Shown here piece after piece: positions 1 to 5,695 of a DNA stretch of 10,988 bases. Below the pieces are notes generated by a model, which was not told the DNA's origin, made no database searches, and saw only the letters and a list, made by a program, of their open reading frames with translations. The translations under genes were made by a program, and so were the position numbers. The stretch is from an uncultured Roseburia sp. (GTDB taxonomy: Bacteria; Bacillota; Clostridia; Lachnospirales; Lachnospiraceae). The number at the start of each line of letters is the position of its first letter. Position 1 is the stretch's first letter. The stretch is from contig CAJTYI010000097.1 of assembly GCA_910584215.1 (NCBI GenBank), forward strand, positions 1 to 10,988, written 5' to 3'.

Positions 1-1
1 T

Positions 2-61
2 ATCGGTCCCGGCGCGTTGGCAGTGGCTTGTTCCAAAAAGATACCGGAGCTGGAACAATAG
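2..61 (+). CDS. 3' end of an unidentified gene (partial)
   Basis: The frame beginning at base 2 is open from the window edge and reads IGPGALAVACSKKIPELEQ before a TAG stop at 59-61. The composition (Gly/Ala-rich, then a short charged tail) looks like a real protein C-terminus. The other two plus frames here give Arg- or Trp-rich, less protein-like text. The stop lies 45 bases before purA, and I see no terminator or strong promoter in the gap, so this gene may share a transcript with purA. I do not recognise the family from 19 residues. Confidence 0.4.
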   Translation: MGPGALAVACSKKIPELEQ

Positions 62-106
62 CGGCATTACGATAAAATATTTTAGAAACCATAGGAGGAT
101 AAGCAG

Positions 107-1390
107 ATGGTAAAAGCAGTAGTGGGAGCAAATTGGGGGGACGAAGGAAAAGGTAAGATTACCGATACATTGGCAGAGGAGGCCGATATTATTGTTCGTT
201 TTCAGGGAGGCGCCAATGCGGGTCACACGATCGTAAACAATTACGGAAAATTTGCACTTCACACCTTGCCGTCGGGCGTTTTTTACGGCCATACGACCAG
301 CATTATCGGAAACGGTGTGGCTTTAAATATTCCCATTTTGATGGACGAGATTGCGTCCATTGTGAATCGAAACGTGCCGAAGCCCAAAATTTTGGTCTCG
401 GACCGTGCGCAGGTGGTGATGCCATATCATGTTCTGCTGGATCAGTATGAGGAAGAGCGTCTTGCAGGAAAGTCTTTTGGTTCGACCAAATCCGGCATTG
501 CGCCGTTTTATTCCGATAAGTACGCCAAAATTGGTTTTCAGGTAAGCGAGCTGTTTGAGGAAGCGCTTTTGCGGGAGAAAGTTGCCCGCGTTGTGGAGAT
601 GAAGAATGTCCTGTTTGAACATTTTTATCACAAACCGCTGATTGACGCCGCAGAATTGTTGGATACGCTGCATGATTACCGTGACAAGATTGCGCCGTAT
701 GTGTGTGATGTGTCCGCATTTTTGGATACGGCCATCAAAGAGGGCAAGACGATACTGCTCGAGGGACAGTTGGGTACGTTAAAAGATCCCGATCACGGTA
801 TTTATCCGATGGTTACTTCGTCTTCGACACTGGCGGCCTACGGCGCCATCGGGGCGGGAATTCCTCCCTATGAGATCAAGCAGATTATTACTGTGTGCAA
901 GGCGTATTCCTCCGCAGTAGGAGCAGGTGCATTTGTCAGCGAAATCTTTGGCGAGGAGGCCGATGAGCTCAGACGCCGCGGCGGAGACGGCGGTGAGTTC
1001 GGGGCTACCACGGGGCGGCCAAGGCGTATGGGTTGGTTTGACTGTGTGGCAAGCAAATATGGCTGCCGTTTGCAGGGAACGACGGATGTGGCGTTTACGG
1101 TGTTGGATGTGCTCGGATATCTCGACGAGATTCCGGTATGCGTCGGGTACGAAATTGACGGTGAAGTCACCACTGATTTCCCGACGACGGCCAAATTGGA
1201 GAAAGCGAAACCGGTGTTAAAGACACTGCCGGGTTGGAAGTGTGATATCCGCGGGATTAAGAACTACGAGGATTTGCCTCAGAATTGCAGAGACTATGTG
1301 GAGTTTATCGAGGAGCAGATCGGATATCCGATCACCATGGTTTCCAATGGGCCGGGCAGGGAAGATATTATTTACCGCAGTCAATCATAA
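107..1390 (+). CDS. purA: Adenylosuccinate synthetase (PurA), clostridial variant
   Basis: This enzyme joins IMP and aspartate using GTP to give adenylosuccinate, the first committed step from IMP to AMP, in the cytoplasm. At 427 aa it has the usual family length. Visible motifs are the GTP/IMP loop NWGDEGKGK at residues 9-17, with catalytic Asp12; QGGANAGHT at 33-41, with the catalytic His40; the TTGRPRRMGWFD segment at 301-312; and a C-terminal NGPGRE guanine-binding region near 414-419. Several normally near-invariant segments differ. The IMP-phosphate loop is GSTKSGIAPFY (125-135) instead of the usual TTGRGIGPAY, the residue matching E. coli Arg143 is Lys141, and the usual EGAQG is EGQLG (219-223). 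I recall this variant from other Clostridia, so it looks like a clade type and not decay. The start is set by AGGAGG at 93-98, eight bases before ATG. The HAD gene follows 78 bases downstream with no clear terminator between. Confidence 0.96.
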   Translation: MVKAVVGANWGDEGKGKITDTLAEEADIIVRFQGGANAGHTIVNNYGKFALHTLPSGVFYGHTTSIIGNGVALNIPILMDEIASIVNRNVPKPKILVSDRAQVVMPYHVLLDQYEEERLAGKSFGSTKSGIAPFYSDKYAKIGFQVSELFEEALLREKVARVVEMKNVLFEHFYHKPLIDAAELLDTLHDYRDKIAPYVCDVSAFLDTAIKEGKTILLEGQLGTLKDPDHGIYPMVTSSSTLAAYGAIGAGIPPYEIKQIITVCKAYSSAVGAGAFVSEIFGEEADELRRRGGDGGEFGATTGRPRRMGWFDCVASKYGCRLQGTTDVAFTVLDVLGYLDEIPVCVGYEIDGEVTTDFPTTAKLEKAKPVLKTLPGWKCDIRGIKNYEDLPQNCRDYVEFIEEQIGYPITMVSNGPGREDIIYRSQS

Positions 1391-1468
1391 TATAAAAACT
1401 GTCTGTACTAGGTGCTTGACAGGCAGGGACACAAAGTTTGGCACACAGCACACGAAAAGAGAACGAGA

Positions 1469-2086
1469 ATGATAAAAAATATAATCTTCGATGTGGGTAA
1501 AGTTTTGGTAGAATGGAACTGCGACAGGGCGTTTGAGCAGCTCGGCATCACAGGGGCGGTGAAAGAAGCGGTGGCGGATGCCACGGTGCGTTCCACGGAT
1601 TGGAATGAATACGACAGAAGCGCATGTCCGCCCGAAGAGCAGCTTTCCAAGTTTATCAGGAAAATTCCGCAATATGAGAACGAGCTGCGGCTGTTTTGGG
1701 ATCATATCGGTCTTGCCATTTCGCGCTATCCGTACACGCTGCCGTGGGTGAGAGCGCTAAAGACGGCGGGGTATCAGGTGTATATTTTATCGAATTATGC
1801 CGCATGGACATACGAACAGACAAAAGATGAGTTGTGTTTTTTGGAGGAAGTCGACGGTGCGGTATTCTCTTTTCAGGTGCAGATGGTAAAACCGGAATCC
1901 GCGATCTACCGCGCACTGCTTGGTAAATACCAGCTGGCGCCAAAAGAGAGTGTGTTTGTGGACGACCGGCTGGACAATATAGAAGCCGCCAGGCGGGAAG
2001 GATTGCATGCAATACATTTTATTTCCTATGCGCAGGCGGTGTGTGATCTGGCGTCCTTGGGCGTGAGGACAGAGAATGGGACATGA
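1469..2086 (+). CDS. HAD-family hydrolase, YihX-like (class IA)
   Basis: This is a predicted cytoplasmic phosphatase of the haloacid dehalogenase superfamily, 205 aa from the ATG at 1469. The catalytic motifs are in order: motif I IIFDVGKVL (nucleophile Asp8), a helical cap, motif II YILSNY (Ser108), motif III MVKPE (Lys141), and motif IV FVDDRLDN (Asp165-Asp166). Motif I carries Gly10 where most HAD phosphatases have the second, acid/base Asp. The same D-x-G pattern occurs in the E. coli YihX (glucose-1-phosphatase) group, so activity is still plausible. An in-frame ATG at 1412 would add 19 hydrophilic residues ahead of the conserved beta-strand, so I prefer 1469, although its ribosome site (a purine run AAAAGAGAACGAGA) is weak. 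The gene probably reads through from purA and is convergent with the small membrane-protein gene, whose stop is 19 bases away. The true substrate cannot be told from sequence. Confidence 0.85.
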   Translation: MIKNIIFDVGKVLVEWNCDRAFEQLGITGAVKEAVADATVRSTDWNEYDRSACPPEEQLSKFIRKIPQYENELRLFWDHIGLAISRYPYTLPWVRALKTAGYQVYILSNYAAWTYEQTKDELCFLEEVDGAVFSFQVQMVKPESAIYRALLGKYQLAPKESVFVDDRLDNIEAARREGLHAIHFISYAQAVCDLASLGVRTENGT

Positions 2087-2105
2087 GAGCACAGGGTGCG
2101 ACCGT

Positions 2106-2321
2106 TCAGATGTCTTTGTCTTCCTGTCTGGGGTGGAGCAGTTTATAGATAAACGAGTAAGTCCACAGGAGTACGGGGATGACTACGGTCGCATAGACAG
2201 AAGTTTTTAACAGTTGCAGATAATGATCCTTAGCTGCCAGCGCGCACACAAGGGTGGATACATAGAGTCCGACCAGTAAGAGGACGCCTGCCAGCGCTAA
2301 AATGCGTTTTACTTTTTTCAT
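2106..2321 (-). CDS. Small two-helix membrane protein, function unknown
   Basis: The encoded protein has 71 residues, starting MKKVKRILALAG and ending in a charged PRQEDKDI tail. It has two hydrophobic stretches, about residues 8-30 and 40-61, joined by a short loop (AAKDHYLQLLK), so it should be a small integral membrane hairpin. The N-terminal Lys/Arg cluster suggests the N-terminus is cytoplasmic, and both ends would then be inside. The open frame extends upstream to 2474, but that part crosses the promoter region. The start at 2321 is preceded by AAAGGA at a proper distance (plus-strand TCCTTT near 2329-2334). A good promoter lies about 50 bases upstream of the start. The gene ends 19 bases from the convergent HAD gene with no visible terminator, so its transcript may run antisense into that gene. 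I do not recognise a named family. Confidence 0.72.
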   Translation of the reverse strand: MKKVKRILALAGVLLLVGLYVSTLVCALAAKDHYLQLLKTSVYATVVIPVLLWTYSFIYKLLHPRQEDKDI

Positions 2322-2369
2322 ATGGGTTCCTTTCTGTAAACAGTGCCGCAGAGTATCGTTGCTGTGCCC

Positions 2370-2399
2370 ATTGTAGCGGAGAATGGCTAAGCCCGTCAA
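2370..2399 (-). promoter_or_regulatory. Sigma-A-type promoter for the small membrane protein gene
   Basis: Read on the minus strand, TTGACG (2399-2394) is followed after 18 bases by TACAAT (2375-2370). Each hexamer matches the consensus at five of six positions. The start of transcription would be near 2363, giving a leader of about 40 bases before the ATG at 2321. Confidence 0.65.
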
Positions 2400-2427
2400 C
2401 CGTAAAATGAAAAAAGATAAAAATATT

Positions 2428-2456
2428 TTGTAATTTGGGACAGGTTCTGGTATAAT
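2428..2456 (+). promoter_or_regulatory. Extended -10 promoter for the SEC-C gene
   Basis: TTGTAA (2428-2433), a 17-base spacer and a perfect TATAAT (2451-2456) preceded by TG at 2448-2449 form an extended -10 promoter. Transcription should begin near 2463. This rules out the in-frame ATG codons at 2455 and 2458 and supports the SEC-C gene start at 2503. The promoter is divergent from the one at 2370-2399. Confidence 0.75.
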
Positions 2457-2502
2457 GATGATGCGTTTAAGCAAATATGATGGAGAAACCGAGGAACAGG
2501 AT

Positions 2503-3009
2503 ATGACATTATTGGAACAATGGCAGAAAGTTGCCTATAATGAAGAGACAAACAAAAACGAGCTGGAGCGTTTCTGGCAGAGATACTTTCTTTTGGAAAA
2601 AGGCGTATACGAGCAATTGTTGGCGCACCCCCAGGAGAGGGTTGAGGGAACCGTAAAAGAGCTGGCCGACAAATATGAACTGAGCATCATGGATATGACC
2701 GGTTTTCTGGATGGGATTAACGAAAGCTTAATCGAGCCGAATCCGATCGAAACGATGGACGAGGACACAAAAGTCAGCCTTGCTTTTGATACAGAAAAGC
2801 TATACAAAAATATGGTGGACGCCAAGGCGGACTGGTTATATAACCTTCCGCAGTGGGAATCGATCTATGATGAGGAGACGAGAAAGCGGCTTTACCTCGA
2901 ACAGAAAAAATCGGGAACCGTCGTCGTGGGCAAGAAAGTGGGACGCAACGATCCCTGTCCGTGCGGCAGTGGGAAGAAGTATAAGCATTGCTGTTTGAAT
3001 AAGCAGTGA
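2503..3009 (+). CDS. SEC-C zinc-motif protein
   Basis: The 168-aa product is acidic and helical for most of its length and ends in a SEC-C motif, GRNDPCPCGSGKKYKHCC, at residues 147-164. The zinc ligands are expected to be Cys152, Cys154, Cys163 and Cys164 or His162. The motif is known from the C-terminus of SecA, where it binds zinc and SecB, and from many small stand-alone proteins whose roles are mostly unknown. The N-terminal ~140 residues, with FWQRYFLLEKGVYEQLL and a MDMTGFLDGINESL segment, resemble a clostridial SEC-C subfamily, but I cannot give a function. The start at 2503 has GAGG/AGGA at 2491-2495 and lies about 40 bases after the predicted transcription start. A longer frame from 2455 would begin inside the promoter's -10 box. 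The gene is monocistronic, closed by a terminator at 3066-3097. Confidence 0.85.
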   Translation: MTLLEQWQKVAYNEETNKNELERFWQRYFLLEKGVYEQLLAHPQERVEGTVKELADKYELSIMDMTGFLDGINESLIEPNPIETMDEDTKVSLAFDTEKLYKNMVDAKADWLYNLPQWESIYDEETRKRLYLEQKKSGTVVVGKKVGRNDPCPCGSGKKYKHCCLNKQ

Positions 3010-3065
3010 TTTAGGCAGACTGCGATTTTAAATGTCATCGTTTGGTTATGCTTTCATTTCATTCA

Positions 3066-3097
3066 AAGCTTGGAAACCATGTGTTCCGGGCTTTTTT
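3066..3097 (+). terminator. Intrinsic terminator after the SEC-C gene
   Basis: AAGCTTGGAA (3066-3075) pairs with TTCCGGGCTT (3084-3093) as a ten-base-pair stem including two G-U pairs. The loop is eight bases, and six T residues run from 3092 to 3097. It lies 56 bases past the SEC-C stop codon. Confidence 0.85.
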
Positions 3098-3144
3098 GTT
3101 GAGAAGGTCAGAATGTGAATAAAAGAAAAAAGACGATAATGTTC

Positions 3145-3173
3145 ATGACTTTCTCACAATTATTCTTTATAAT
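3145..3173 (+). promoter_or_regulatory. Promoter for the trigger-factor-like lipoprotein gene
   Basis: A perfect TATAAT (3168-3173) lies 17 bases after ATGACT (3145-3150), a four-of-six match to the -35 consensus. The surroundings are AT-rich. The transcript would begin near 3180, leaving a leader of about 70 bases that contains the inverted repeat at 3187-3217. Confidence 0.6.
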
Positions 3174-3186
3174 ACAACTATGTTCA

Positions 3187-3217
3187 AGTACAACGAATAA
3201 TTAATATTCCTTGTACT
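3187..3217 (+). promoter_or_regulatory. Inverted repeat in the lipoprotein gene leader
   Basis: AGTACAA (3187-3193) and TTGTACT (3211-3217) are perfect 7-base inverted repeats separated by 17 AT-rich bases. They lie just after the predicted transcription start and 32 bases before the start codon. They could be a protein-binding dyad or a weak leader hairpin. No T run follows the second arm, so this is not a terminator. The role is inferred only. Confidence 0.4.
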
Positions 3218-3249
3218 AGAAACGATAAACTATAGAAAAGAGGATTCCT

Positions 3250-4335
3250 ATGAAAAAACGTAATATTTTACTGCTATTGGCTACTATGACAGTCGTCCTG
3301 GCCGGGTGCGGCTCCAAAGACAAAGAAGTCTCTTCGCCCGACCATGTTGTGGATTTAACGCTCGACGCTTCCTACGGTGAGGTTACGCTCTGTGATTACC
3401 GCAGCCTGACGGGGGAGAAGCCGATTTATGAGACGTCGGAAGAAGATATCGACGGAGAGATTGAAATGTTGCTCTATGATTATGCAGAGTACGAGGAATT
3501 AAACGGCCCGGCTGTTGCCGGAGACTATATATCGGCCTATCTTACGGCGGAAAGCGGCGGCGAACTGTTGATTGATTTTGCCGATGAAGTCTATGAAATT
3601 ATTCTCGGTGACGAAGAGTTTGGACCGGAGTTTGACAAAAAATTGGACGGTGTTTCCGTCGGTGATGAGCTTGCATTTTCGATTGATTACGATGAGTCTT
3701 TTGAAGATGAAGATTTTGCGGGGCAGACAGTAGATTTTACCATAAAAGTATCCGCCATATCGCGCGAGACATATCCAGAATTGACAGAGACGTTTGTTAA
3801 AGAGACGCTCGGCTATTCCTCCAAGGAGGATATGCGCAGTCAGATTGCCAATGATCTTTCCCAGGCAAACGAGGAGCAGAGCGTAGCCGAATTGCAGGAA
3901 AATTTGGTCCAGAGTCTGATCGAACAGTCGACATTCGGAAGTTACACGCAGGAAGTTTATGATTACTGTAATTCCAGTGTGCGGGAGAATTATTCGTATT
4001 ATGCCGAGATGTTTGGCATCGCTGATATTAACGAAGTATATGAGATGTTTGATATGACAGAGGATGACGTAGAGGAAGAGATTTTGGCGCAGGTGCACCG
4101 CATGATCGCTGTGCAGGCGATTGCCACGGAAAATTCTATCAGCGTTTCCGATGAGGAATTTAACGATTATGCGAAAGATTTGGCCGAGATGAATGACTAT
4201 GAGTCGGTGGAACAATTCCTAGAAGACTATGATGAGTTCTCCATCCGCTACGGGTGCCTGGAAGAAAAGGTGCTGGATTTACTGATGGAACATGCGACCG
4301 TCAATGAAGTGCCGGCAGTGCTTGACGAAATGTAA
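3250..4335 (+). CDS. Secreted lipoprotein with FKBP-like and trigger-factor C-terminal domains
   Basis: The 361-aa product starts with a lipoprotein signal (KKRN, a hydrophobic stretch, then lipobox LAGC with the lipidated Cys20). The mature protein should therefore be anchored on the outer face of the membrane. Residues ~88-172 look like an FKBP-type prolyl isomerase domain as in trigger factor (VAGDYISAYL, then FAGQTVDFTIKVSAI). Residues ~178-350 match the helical trigger-factor C-terminal chaperone region (PELTETFVKETLGYSSKEDM onward). The N-terminal ribosome-binding domain of true trigger factor is absent, which fits an extracytoplasmic folding role. The protein is strikingly acidic, with many Asp/Glu and Tyr. 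I infer a chaperone for exported proteins; whether the isomerase site is active is uncertain. The start has AAGAGGA at 3238-3244, five bases before ATG. It has its own promoter and a strong terminator, so it is probably a single-gene transcript. Confidence 0.88.
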   Translation: MKKRNILLLLATMTVVLAGCGSKDKEVSSPDHVVDLTLDASYGEVTLCDYRSLTGEKPIYETSEEDIDGEIEMLLYDYAEYEELNGPAVAGDYISAYLTAESGGELLIDFADEVYEIILGDEEFGPEFDKKLDGVSVGDELAFSIDYDESFEDEDFAGQTVDFTIKVSAISRETYPELTETFVKETLGYSSKEDMRSQIANDLSQANEEQSVAELQENLVQSLIEQSTFGSYTQEVYDYCNSSVRENYSYYAEMFGIADINEVYEMFDMTEDDVEEEILAQVHRMIAVQAIATENSISVSDEEFNDYAKDLAEMNDYESVEQFLEDYDEFSIRYGCLEEKVLDLLMEHATVNEVPAVLDEM

Positions 4336-4385
4336 GACGAGTAACATTGGTAACGGTAAAAAGCAGCCGGTGCCTATGGGATAGA

Positions 4386-4426
4386 AAAACAACGGACAGT
4401 CCGCAGAGCGTGCTGTCCGTTGTTTT
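4386..4426. terminator. Bidirectional terminator between lipoprotein and DAHP synthase genes
   Basis: AAAACAACGGACAG (4386-4399) and CTGTCCGTTGTTTT (4413-4426) form a perfect 14-base-pair stem with a 13-base loop. The core is GC-rich with T-rich ends on both strands, so it can stop transcripts from either side. It lies 50 bases past the lipoprotein stop and 46 bases past the convergent DAHP synthase stop. Confidence 0.92.
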
Positions 4427-4472
4427 ATGGTGCGCCGATATAAGCTGTCTCTATGGTGCCGTATATGCGGCT

Positions 4473-5501
4473 TTAGCAGTTTTCTGCAATATGGTAAATC
4501 AGATCTTTTGAGTCGCTCCAGCCCAGACAAGGGTCCGTGATGGATTTTCCATAGATATGTTCGCCGATTTTCTGGCATCCTTCCTCAATGTAACTCTCGA
4601 TCATGACGCCTTTGACTAAGCTGCGGATTACGGTCGAGACCTGTCTGTTATGCATAATTTCTTTTACGATACGGATCTGTTCTTTAAATTTTTTGCCGGA
4701 GTTTGAGTGGTTGACGTCAACGACAGCGGCCGGGTATACAAGGTCCATCTTTTCGTACATTTCGCAAAGGCGCATCAGATCTTCGTAATGATAATTCTGT
4801 ACGGAATTGCCGTGTTTGTTGACGGCGCCGCGAAGCACCACATGAGTCAGCGGGTTGCCGCTGGTTTCCACTTCATAACCCCGGTATACAAAGTGGTGCG
4901 GATGCTGCGCAGCATAAACGGAATTGAGCATAACCGAAAAATCACCGCTGGTAGGGTTCTTCATGCCGGAGGCGACGTCAAAGCCGCTTACGGTGAGCCG
5001 GTGCTGCTGGTCTTCCACGGAGCGGGCGCCGATCGCGACATAGGAGAGCAGATCTTCGACATAGCCCCAGTTTTCCGGGTAGAGCATTTCGTCTGCACAG
5101 GTTAAGCCGCTTTCTTTGATGGCGCGGATATGCATCTTTCGCATAGCGATCAGACCCTCTACCATATCAGGGGCCTTTTCCGGGTCCGGCTGGGAGGCAA
5201 TGCCCTTATAACCCTCGCCTGTCGTGCGCGGTTTGTTTGTATAGATGCGCGGAATCAATATCAGCTTGTCCCTGACCTCCTCCTGGATGCTTGTGAGCCG
5301 GTTGACGTAATCGCAGACCGAATCCTCATTGTCGGCGGAACAAGGGCCGATAATCACGAGAAAGCGGTCGTCTTTTCCGGTGATAACGTCGGCAATCGCC
5401 ATATCGCGCGCTTTTTTTAACTGTTTGAGATCGTCGGAAAGCGGGTAGTCCCGTTTGATATCCTCCGGCGAAGGTAATTGATTCAAAAATTGAAAACTCA
5501 T
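4473..5501 (-). CDS. aroF: 3-deoxy-7-phosphoheptulonate (DAHP) synthase, class I
   Basis: This enzyme condenses phosphoenolpyruvate and erythrose 4-phosphate to DAHP, the first step of the shikimate pathway, in the cytoplasm. It has 342 aa, close to E. coli AroF/AroG/AroH (about 350). Motifs are IGPCSADNEDSV (51-62, metal ligand Cys54), KPRTTGEGYKG (90-100), GARSVEDQQHR (158-168), GMKNPTSGD (179-187), VLRGAVNKHG (222-231), DVNHSNSGKKF (262-272, metal ligand His265), GVMIESYIEEG (298-308, Glu302) and GKSITDPCLGW (318-328, Asp323). There is no fused chorismate mutase and no added regulatory domain, so feedback, if any, would be of the short N-terminal type. MSFQF is the usual N-terminus of the clostridial form as I recall it, which supports the start. 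The only good ribosome site lies ~30 bases upstream and serves an 8-codon leader ORF. It is divergent from aroD. The AroF/G/H letter cannot be assigned from sequence. Confidence 0.94.
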   Translation of the reverse strand: MSFQFLNQLPSPEDIKRDYPLSDDLKQLKKARDMAIADVITGKDDRFLVIIGPCSADNEDSVCDYVNRLTSIQEEVRDKLILIPRIYTNKPRTTGEGYKGIASQPDPEKAPDMVEGLIAMRKMHIRAIKESGLTCADEMLYPENWGYVEDLLSYVAIGARSVEDQQHRLTVSGFDVASGMKNPTSGDFSVMLNSVYAAQHPHHFVYRGYEVETSGNPLTHVVLRGAVNKHGNSVQNYHYEDLMRLCEMYEKMDLVYPAAVVDVNHSNSGKKFKEQIRIVKEIMHNRQVSTVIRSLVKGVMIESYIEEGCQKIGEHIYGKSITDPCLGWSDSKDLIYHIAENC

Positions 5502-5524
5502 AATCTTATCTGTGCCGCATACAT
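5498..5524 (-). CDS. 8-codon leader ORF overlapping the DAHP synthase start
   Basis: On the minus strand an ATG at 5524 opens an ORF encoding MYAAQIRL, ending with TGA at 5500-5498. The stop overlaps the DAHP synthase start codon as ATGA. AAAGGA (5537-5532) is seven bases before this ATG, an ideal spacing, while the DAHP synthase ATG has only the weak AGATAAG nearby. An inverted repeat, CCGCAT/ATGCGG (5515-5528), surrounds the leader ATG and could fold as a small hairpin. The arrangement suggests translational coupling: ribosomes load at the leader and restart on the enzyme gene. Reading upstream in the enzyme's own frame gives no ATG, GTG or TTG that could use AAAGGA instead. Whether the peptide itself matters is unknown. 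It has one Tyr codon and no run of aromatic codons, so classic attenuation is not supported. Confidence 0.5.
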   Translation of the reverse strand: MYAAQIRL

Positions 5525-5563
5525 GCGGTATTCCTTTCGTAGCGTGATATAAAATCCGCTAAT

Positions 5564-5592
5564 ATCTTACCGAAAATGCAGGCGAATGTCAA
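5564..5592 (-). promoter_or_regulatory. Promoter for the DAHP synthase gene
   Basis: On the minus strand a perfect TTGACA (5592-5587) is followed after 17 bases by TAAGAT (5569-5564), a four-of-six -10. Transcription would start near 5557, giving a leader of about 55 bases. That is too short for a T-box, the usual aromatic-pathway leader in Firmicutes. Confidence 0.65.
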
Positions 5593-5603
5593 ATATTAGT
5601 TCT

Positions 5604-5656
5604 ATGTACCAAAAAAAGGTGTATAGATATTTTCATGTACTCCAAAAAGGTGTATA
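5604..5656 (+). repeat. Direct repeat, 22-bp unit at 31-bp period, in the aro intergenic region
   Basis: Two copies (5604-5625 and 5635-5656) share ATGTAC at the left, an A-rich centre, and AAAAAGGTGTATA at the right. They agree at 19 of 22 positions, differing only at positions 7-9. The starts are 31 bases apart, about three helical turns, so a dimeric or cooperative protein could bind both on the same face. The second copy contains the -35/-10 spacer and part of the -10 box of the aroD promoter. The first lies just upstream of the DAHP synthase promoter on the other strand. This is a candidate operator pair for a shared regulator of both genes; the regulator is not in this window. Confidence 0.6.
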
Positions 5657-5658
5657 AT
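5630..5658 (+). promoter_or_regulatory. Promoter for aroD
   Basis: A perfect TATAAT (5653-5658) lies 17 bases after TTTTCA (5630-5635), a four-of-six -35. The start would be near 5665, about 30 bases before the aroD ATG. It overlaps the second copy of the direct repeat at 5635-5656, so a protein bound there would block this promoter. Confidence 0.65.
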
Positions 5659-5695
5659 ACGATTTGCCGGGGGGCGGCGGAAAGGATGAGAATTT

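Noticed and set aside
1399..1426. CTGTCTG/CAGGCAG inverted repeat and a TTGACA hexamer after purA
   Set aside because: The stem is short with a 14-base loop and no T run, so it is not a terminator. The TTGACA at 1416-1421 has no acceptable -10 at the right distance, so it is not a supported promoter.
3499..4215. A 238-codon open frame on the minus strand inside the lipoprotein gene
   Set aside because: It lies wholly antisense to a gene with clear signal peptide and domain motifs. Its product has unlikely composition and there is no ribosome site of note.
4426..4459. Short direct repeat TATGGTGC at 4426-4433 and 4452-4459
   Set aside because: It is only eight bases with no further copies or structural context; it is likely chance.
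5502..5563. Possible T-box or Tyr/Phe/Trp attenuator ahead of DAHP synthase
   Set aside because: The predicted leader is only ~55 bases, lacks a T-box sequence and terminator, and the mini-ORF has a single Tyr codon.
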